Shown: one piece after another, positions 1 to 7,800 of the stretch
Layout: each line of letters begins with the position of its first letter
Position numbering within the stretch: the first letter of the stretch is position 1
NCBI GenBank assembly: GCA_001430745.1
Contig: KQ481987.1
Span: 45,194 to 62,777, forward strand
DNA: 17,584 nt
Direction: 5' to 3'
From: Auxenochlorella pyrenoidosa
Lineage: Eukaryota > Chlorophyta > Trebouxiophyceae > Chlorellales > Chlorellaceae
Notes under the pieces: model-generated
Databases searched by the model: none
Seen by the model: only the letters and a program-made list of their open reading frames with translations
What the model was told of the DNA's origin: nothing
Position numbers and translations under genes: made by a program

Positions 1-26
1 ACCCAACCCCCACCCCCCTGCTGCAG

Positions 27-1802
27 CGCGCCGCGGTGATGTGGATGCAGATGCGCGAGGGCGAGGCGCCGCCGCAGCCGCACCCCACCATTGCGGCCTT
101 CTGCTGCGCGCAGGTGGCGCCCGGCGGCGCCGCCTGCTTCGTCGGCGGGGCCCGGCAGCCGGGCCTGCCCTTCTGGATAGACACCGCGGACGGCACCCGC
201 TGGGTGGAGGAGCCGCCGCAGTGGCGCCTGCTGGACTTCAAGGGCGGCCTGTTCTGCGATGAGCCCGGCCTCGGCAAGACGATCACAGGGGTGCGCTCGC
301 CGCGCCGCCAGCATGCCGCACCTGTGCTGCTGCTATGCGCACAGCAGGGGCGTGTGGTCTGGCGCACAGATATTGAAAGGGCTGTTGGTGTGCTGACATT
401 GTATAGGCGCCAAGGGTGCTGCTCAGCGCTGCGATGCGTTGGTTGGCCGGGATTCAGCGCTCGCCTGTGCAGCCTGCGTCGATGCCCTGCTGCTTGCCCC
501 CGATCCCCTGCCGCAGATTGCGCTGCTGCTGCGCAGCCTGGGAGTGCTGCCAGCCGCGCCCCCAGGGGTGGAGGTGGTGTGGGTGCAGCCCGGGAGGGAG
601 GGGTACTACCTCCTGCCTCGGGAGGCAGCTGCCACAGCTTCCAAGCTGATGCGGAAGAGCAGCGTGGGCAGCCAGCGCAGTTTGCGGCGCACGCGCAGCA
701 GCTTTGGGGCAGCGGCCGCGGGCGGGGAGGAGGAAGAGGGGGGCGGCGCCGGGGGCGAGGCGCCGGCTGCCAAGCGGCGCAGGCGCGCCAGCAGTGCTAG
801 CTGGGTCCTGGCACGGGAGCAGGAGTCGCCACAGGGCGGTCGTGGCAGCGGGACGCAGGCCACCGCCACCGCGGCTGCTGCTGCTGAGGAGGGGGAGGAG
901 GAGGCAGGCGCGCGAGCAGGGGGAGCAGGGGCCGGGGCGCCCGCGGCCCCTGCCTGGCTGCAGTGCGACCTCTGCGGAAAGTGGCGCCGGCTGCCGCCCG
1001 GCAGCGAGGTGGGGCCCGCGCCTGCTGCTGGGCTGCTGCGTGGCATGGAGGGGAGGGCGCGTTGCCTGCAGCCTTCTCGCCCTGGCTGCATCAAGCCTGC
1101 ATTGTCCGGGCCCAGGGGAGGGCCCCCCATGTCCCACCTTGCTTGCCAGCACATGTGTGCACAGTGCTCAGCGGTAGTGGGAGCAGCAAGCCTTTTGAAG
1201 AGCACAGCTGGCTCAGAATCGCTCCCCGCCGCCGCCGTCTGCCCTGCAGGCCCCCGCTGGCGCGTTTGTTTGCAGCAGGAGCACGGACAGCCTGCTGCAG
1301 TGGCAGGGCTGCGATGCGCCGCAGCAGAGCTTTGAGGGCACCGATGGTCGGGTGGCTTTCTATCCCGGGTGAGGGCGGTGTGGGCGCCCCCCACGGATGA
1401 GCAGCAGGACCACCCTGCTCGAGGCAAAGCTCCTGCTGCTCCTGAGAGGGCTGCATCGCTGCGCAGCACGGTCGTTCCATGCTTGGCCGCCATGCCCGCC
1501 ATCCCCGAGCGCGGCCTCCCCCGCACTCTCACTTTGTCGGTGGCATGCACCGCACCGCCTGTTGCCCTGCGCCCGCCTTCCCCCTTTCTTGAAGGTGGGT
1601 GCCTGCTGGCACCGGTCAGGGGGCGGCGCACAACCTGGCCCACTATCGCCGCCTGCTGGCGCGCTTCCCGAGGCACTTTCCCATATCATGTCTTCGACGC
1701 TTCCAGAGCCCGGTTTGCTGGCTGGCAACGCAGCCGCTGCGCCGGGTCATGGAGGGCGGGATTTCCGTCCAGCCACGAGACCGGCGCGAGTGAGCCTGGC
1801 CT

Positions 1803-1840
<38 letters not shown>

Positions 1841-4800
1841 GAGCGGGGGGGTCAGGGGAGTGGATACCAGACGTGCCCTTTCTAGGCTGCAAGGCGCCGT
1901 CTTAGCTGGTGGCGCTTGGGGGGCAGCGGCTGGGGTGCACTGAGGAGGTCTGGCGTGGGGCGCATGCGTGCCTTTCCTGCGAGCCATGGATGGCCTGCAG
2001 CTCAGCCCTGCTTCTGCCACATCTGTGGGTGCGCCGCAGTGCCTTCTGGGGCTTCGGCAAGCTCTATTTGGAAATGGGGCTGGAGCCTGTCCCCCAGGCG
2101 CGGCAACCGAGGCGCCAGCAGGCCGCCGATGGTGCTGCCAACCAGCCGGGCCCAGGTAGCAGTGAACCCGGGCAGCAGGGCAGCAGCGCGGCGCAGCGGC
2201 GGCAGCCGGTGCGTCAGGGTCGCACGGCAACGTACGCAGACGATGAAGTCTTCGGAAGCTGGAACTCTTCTGGCGGCCCGGGCAGCAGGGATGACAGCAG
2301 CGATGTGGAGCTGGACGAGGGCGGCTTAGTGAGCGATGCGGAGAGCGACAGCGAGGAGAGCGGCAGCGTGGCGGCGGCGACAGCGGCGCGGCAGCGGCGG
2401 AGGCCGCAGGCGACGGCCCCAGAGGGGCCTGCCAACCTGGACAAGTGCGCCAGCTGGCGCCGGCCCGACTCGCACGCTGGGCTGGTCCTCGACCTGGAAG
2501 CTCTGCGGCAGGCGCTGGAAGAGGGTGCGTGGCGGCGCTCCTAGCCGCGGCCGGCTGCAATGCTTGGGGCAGGGCCCCCACCATCAGGCCACCCGCCCTG
2601 CCCACGTCTGCCCGTGTCCGCCGATGCCTGCACTTCCACTGCTGCCTCTCTTTGAGCATCTACCCTGGGCTGCCTCCGGCTGCCCCCCGCTCCCCCCCCC
2701 CCCCCGCCCCTCTCCTCCCCAACACGCACACGTACACGTACACACACTGCAGGCCCCTGGCAGCCCTCCCATCGCATCTTCCTGTCGCCTGCCACCCTGG
2801 TGGTGGTCCCTCCAACTCTGATCGACCACTGGCGTGGCCAGATACGGATGCATGTTGAGCGGCAGGCGCCTGTGGGGGCTGGCAGGCAGTGGTTGGAGGG
2901 GCGCAGCGGCATCCGCGTGGTCGAATACACGACAGAGTGTGAGTGCGGGGCCTTGATCGGAGGTGAAGCAGGCTCTGGAGGGACTCTGCAGAGGAGAGGC
3001 AGGTCGACAGCCTGCTGTGTGGGTATTCGGTCTCCTCTTGTATACACGTGGGCGTACGTGGAGGGCAGGCCTAGGAGGGTTGCATGCAAATTGCAAGCCG
3101 ATGAACAAGGGTGGGTGGATGGCAGTCTAAGCCTGGTGCTCCCAACAAGCTGTGCACTCCTTCTCATCAAGCTCCTGCGCACGGCTGGTGCAGCCAAGGA
3201 GGCGGCGCGGCGCGCGGGGCGCCAGCTGACGGCGCAGCTCCTGGCGTGGGAGGCAGATGTGGTGAGCGGCGCTGCTGCCTGCTGGGAGCCGAGCGCCTGC
3301 CTGTTGCCTGGCGCTGGCTGCCCGCCACCTGTCTGCGCCCCCCCGCCGGGCCTGCTCTTTGCGGGCCTGCTGCTTGCGCTGGAGCCCAGCCATGTTTCCC
3401 CCTCAGCAGCTTTTCTCCCCACACTCTTCATGTGACCATGCAATAATGTGTACTCTAAACATGTGTCCACAGGTGCTGACCACCATGGACACCATGAGCT
3501 CGGAGTGGCAGACCAAAAACCCCATCAATTGCAGCCCGCTGATGCAGGTGGGGGGCGGGGGCAGGCAGGCAGGCAAGGGTAGGGCGAGCAGGACCGACAG
3601 CGGCAGGCTGAGAGGGGCAACCAGAGATCAGGCAGTCCAGCACTGCACATGACCGCCCCCATCCCCCAACCCCAACCCACCCCCCAGCGACACCCATGCG
3701 CAACACCCCCGCTACCGCACCCCCACCACGCCCGCAGGTGCACTGGCTGCGCTCGCACTCCCATGTCATGTCGGAGCGCCAGCTGGCGCTGAAGCAATGT
3801 GAGGCCGCCTAAGGCCCCTCCCCACCCCCGCAGGTGCACTGGCTGCGCGTGATCGTGGATGAGGGGCACAAGCTGGGCAGCACCGGCGGCATGACCAACA
3901 AGCTGCAGATGGCCACCCTGATGCACGCGGAGCGGCGCTGGGTCATGACGGGTGGGTCCCGCACGCACTGCCTGCCCGAGCTCAGCCAGCAGGAGGGTCG
4001 GTTTCCCGCCTTGGGGGCGGCACTCTGCCGGTACACTCAGCGAGTGCGCTCCCAGCAGCGGCCGGATCTCAAAGAGAGTGGGGAGGGGACGGGCGCCTTG
4101 GTTCGAGGCAGGCAGCGGCTCTCTGCCGGCGGGGCGCGCAGCCGAGAGGCTCTAGCCAGGAAGCAGGGCAGTGCGCCCCACCCCTCCAAAGGGTCTGGCG
4201 AGCCCGGCTGGCTGTGCACGCCCTGGCGGCGCCCCGCAGGCACGCTTACCCCACCCCCCACCCCAGCCCCTTCCCACCGCCCCGCAGGCACGCCCACCCC
4301 CAACACAGATACAGCATCTGTGGACAGCCTGCGCCCGCTGCTGGCTTTCCTGAGGCAAGAGCCCTTTGGTGCTGTTGAGGCCATCTGGAAAGACGCCATC
4401 AGGGTGGGTTGTGAGGCCCGGGGGCTGCATGCTCGCCTGGCTGTGTTGCTGGCAGACGGGCAGCTGGCATGCAGCGGGGCAACCCCAAGGGGAGCCGAAG
4501 CCATGTGGGCAGAGCCGCGAGTTGGACGGATGCAGTGGGCGCGAGCAGTTGGTGCGAGGTGTTGCGCCTTCTGGGCTGCACCGCCCATGCCTCCTCTGTA
4601 CCCCCCCCCACCCCCACCATCCCCCACCCTCACCATCACCCTCACCCGAGGGCAGGTCCCCTTTGAGCGGCGGCAGGAGGAGGGCCGGCTGCGCCTGCTC
4701 GCGCTGCTGCAGCGCTGCATGATCCGGTGGGTGGGCACACAGGGGGCTGGGACCTGGCCCCCCCCCGCACCTGCTGGGGCCAGTGGATGTGCCTGCCCAC

Positions 4801-7800
4801 TGGTCTTGCTGGGCAGAACTCCAGGGGGGGTGGGGGTGGGGGTGGGGGGGCCAGCGCTGCCTCGCCTCGCAGCGCCTGGAACACCCCACAACCCTGGGCT
4901 CCCTGGCTGCAGGGCCTCCAAGGCGGAGCTGGTCAACCTGGGCATCCCGCCGCTGCACACCAAGGCGAGGAGGCAGCACGAGGGTTCCTGGGGCGTGGCA
5001 GGCGGGAGGTCCTGTGCAGTGCGCCGGCGGCTCGGCGGCGGCCAGCCCTGGCGCGCAGCGCATCGCATGGCCGTGGCTGTGCCCTCGCACCCATCTCCGC
5101 AGCCTCGTCGCGCTGCATCTCCCACCCCTCACCCGGCCCCCAGCGTTGGTGGCCCTGTGCACGCAAACGGTGCTTATAGGCGCCGCACTTCCCTGCCTGC
5201 CGGACCGGAAGCCGAAAGGAGCCTGTCTGAAGCCGGGTGCCCGCCCTTCTTCCGCCCGTCAGCAGGTGGTGCTGCTGGACTTTGCGCCCTCCCACGCCGC
5301 CTCGTACAACTGCTTTGTCGACATCCTGCGCCTCAACATGCTCAGCAGCGACTGGTGGGGGGGCGCGCGGCGCGTAGGGCGCCACGTGGCGTGCCGGTCC
5401 ATCCCTCTACACACACACACACACACAGGGCGTGGTCCCCTCGCGCCAGCCACGCAAGCGCCGGCGCCGGCGCCGGCCACGGTTTTGAGCGGAAGAGGGA
5501 CGGTGCACATGCAGGCATGTGCCGCTTGCTTGCCCCCAGCCGGGCGCATCTCCCTGCCCCGCCCCGCCCCGCCCCACGGATGGAACTGGATGAGATCGTG
5601 CGCAAAGATGGGAAAAAATTGGAGCTCCACGGAACCAGGGAACCAGAATTCTGAAATATTTTTCACTCCACGTTTTTCGGCAGGTACGATTCCGACCACC
5701 ACGAGAGCCTGCTCAACTGCCGGCGGCGCGAGAACCGCGAGTACGCGGCGCAGACGCTGGAGAACATCCGCAAGTCGGCCAATGTGGCTGGCAACTGCAA
5801 GCTGCAGGTGCATGAGGGGAGGGGGTGCGAATTTGGGGCGTGTCTGGGGAGGGGTGGTGCAGGAGAGTGGGGGGCTGGGGCGCGCGATGCGGCCTGCATG
5901 TGCCAGGTTGACTTTGCAAGCAGCGGAGGCTGGAGGGCTGGGTGCTGTGCGCTGGCACTGCTGGTGGGGCTGGCATGAATGCTGGCCAGGGGTGCAAGCT
6001 GGACATGCGGCGCTGCGTGCAGCTGGCACGCAGTGTCCTTTAATTCTGCTGTGCTCGCCCTGCGGTGCGCGCCAGCTTTCCTGCCTGTCCCCCCCCCCAC
6101 CCCCGCCGCCGCGCCCCACTCCCCACCCCCCACCCCATCCCCACCGACGCGCCCCTCCACCCCTGCTGCGCAGGTGCTGGCATCAGACGTGGAGGAGACG
6201 ATGCAGCTGCTGACGCTGCGGGAGCTCAGCCGCCAGCAGGGCACCCCGGCCGAGGCGGTACCGCTGGCGTACCGGGCAGACCAGGCAGGCGAGCTGGCGC
6301 CGCTGGCAGAGTTGCTCACCGCCGCGGGGCGCGACTGGCAGCGTCGCGCGGCGCACATCCGGACCAGCCTGGAGGAGGGCGGCGCCTGCGAGCGGTGCGG
6401 CGCCGCGGTGCGCGTGCTCGTGGTCGCGCCCTGCGCCTGCCTGCTGTGCGTGGACTGCGCGGCGACAGACCGCGAGCGCTGCGCCTGCTGTGCGTCGCCG
6501 TACGCGATGCAGGTGGGGTGCCAGGTGGCAAGGGGAGGCAGGGGGCGAGCGTGTATGCATCTGCATGTGCGGGCAGGATGGTGCAGCTGCAGGCCCCGGG
6601 GTCGTGCCAGTTCCTTGCTTCCCTTGAGAGTGGGGTGAGGGTGGAGGGTGTCTACCCTTGCGTGTGAGCCATCACCTCGGGGTTCCTGCTGGCTGCTTGA
6701 TCCCCGAGCTGCCGGCACTGCGCCGTGCCCCCTTGCAGCCGGGGCGGCAGTCGCCTGGAGCCTCGGCTGCGCCCCTCAGCCGCACTTTGCGCAGCCTCTG
6801 CCGACAGCTGCTGCATTTTGGAATTGGCTCCCGGGCCTGCACTGCAGGCGGTGGATGACCCGGCCCGCTGGGCAGACAATCCCAACCCAAAGTGGCCGGT
6901 GCCGCTCGAGCTCATTGAATGGCAGCCCGCCTTTGCGCAGCGAGGTGGGTGGGGACGGCAAGCGGGTGGGCTGCACAGAGGGCAGCACTAAGCTACTGCA
7001 AAATGCGGTTGCGAGAGGCCGGACTGCTCGGAAGATCGGGACCCGGGCTGTGGTGCACCGGGGGCACAGGAGCATTGCCAGTGGGGCGGCTCAGCGCGGG
7101 CAAGCCATCTGCTGGCCTGCCTGCATGCCCAGGCACACCTAAAGGCGTTCGCTTGAAGCTGCGCCCGCCTTCGGTCGCGAGAGTTCCTGCCACGGGCGCT
7201 GCTTGGCTGCCTGCAGGTGCCAAGGGCGTCACCGAGGGCTTCTGGCAGGCAGAGTGGGAGAGGACCGAGTCGACCAAGTGAGCCTGCCCTGTGGCTCTGT
7301 GGCCATGCCCGCTGCTCTGCCTGCCACTGAGGCCGCCTGTGTTTGCTGCGGCAAACAGGCGCCCCTTCTGCTGCCCCTCCAACCCTGTTTGCCAGCCTCT
7401 GTTGGCTGCCTGCATGCCGGCCGTCCAGCCTTACACGCCTGCATGCCGCGCTGCCAGCGACTCAGCCGGCTGCTGCATGGCTCATGGCTGCACCCGCCTG
7501 CACACCATCTGGCCCCTCCCTCAGGTGTGTGTACCTGCTGCGTCGGCTGTACGAGGCCGGAGCCGCTGTCCCGCCGGGCGGCACCGTCTCCAAAAGCCGG
7601 CTCCCCACCCGCAAGGCAATCGTGTACACGCAGGCACGCACGGGGTGGGGGTAAGGGGGGAAAGAGGGAGTTGGGTTGTGAGCTGGCTTGTTCAGGGTGT
7701 GCCTTGGGAGGGGCGGCTGAGCAGCAGGGGCGGCCTCTGTTTGGGTGCGCGGCGCTTGCAGGCTTGCTGCCAGGTCAACTTGCACGCCCTGCAAGGCGCG

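Larger units (their letters stand above)
27..4726 (+). other. SNF2 helicase N-terminal lobe, split by insertions
   Basis: This region codes for the ATP-binding lobe of gene A. The Walker A codons lie at 258-281 (DEPGLGKT), motif Ia in exon 6 (2753-2938), Walker B DEGH at 3858-3869, and TGTPTPNT across the exon 9/10 junction (3951/4288). About 370 residues separate motif I from motif Ia, far more than in a minimal SNF2 lobe. This insert holds the CW finger, an Arg/Lys cluster and an acidic stretch in exon 5 (VELDEGG, DAESDSEESGS). As in At3g54460, motif I has Pro after DE where most SNF2 proteins have Met. Confidence 0.85.

Noticed and set aside
1643..2659. 338-codon minus-strand open frame with HTHTHT runs
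   Set aside because: It is antisense to exons 4 and 5 of gene A and passes through the TG microsatellite. There are no motifs, and the sense strand explains the composition.
4098..4112. GGTTCGAGGC resembling a tRNA T-arm
   Set aside because: No matching acceptor stem, anticodon arm or A box around it, and it lies inside an intron.
3834..5654. 606-codon plus-strand open frame
   Set aside because: It begins with real exon 9 but runs through introns 9-13. The conserved protein leaves this frame at the 3951 donor, and the rest is Pro/Gly/Arg-rich noise typical of GC-rich DNA.
5581..5654. Possible exon encoding MELDEIVRKDGKK...
   Set aside because: Exons 13 and 14 join in phase and match the plant family without it, and the frame ends in a stop before exon 14.
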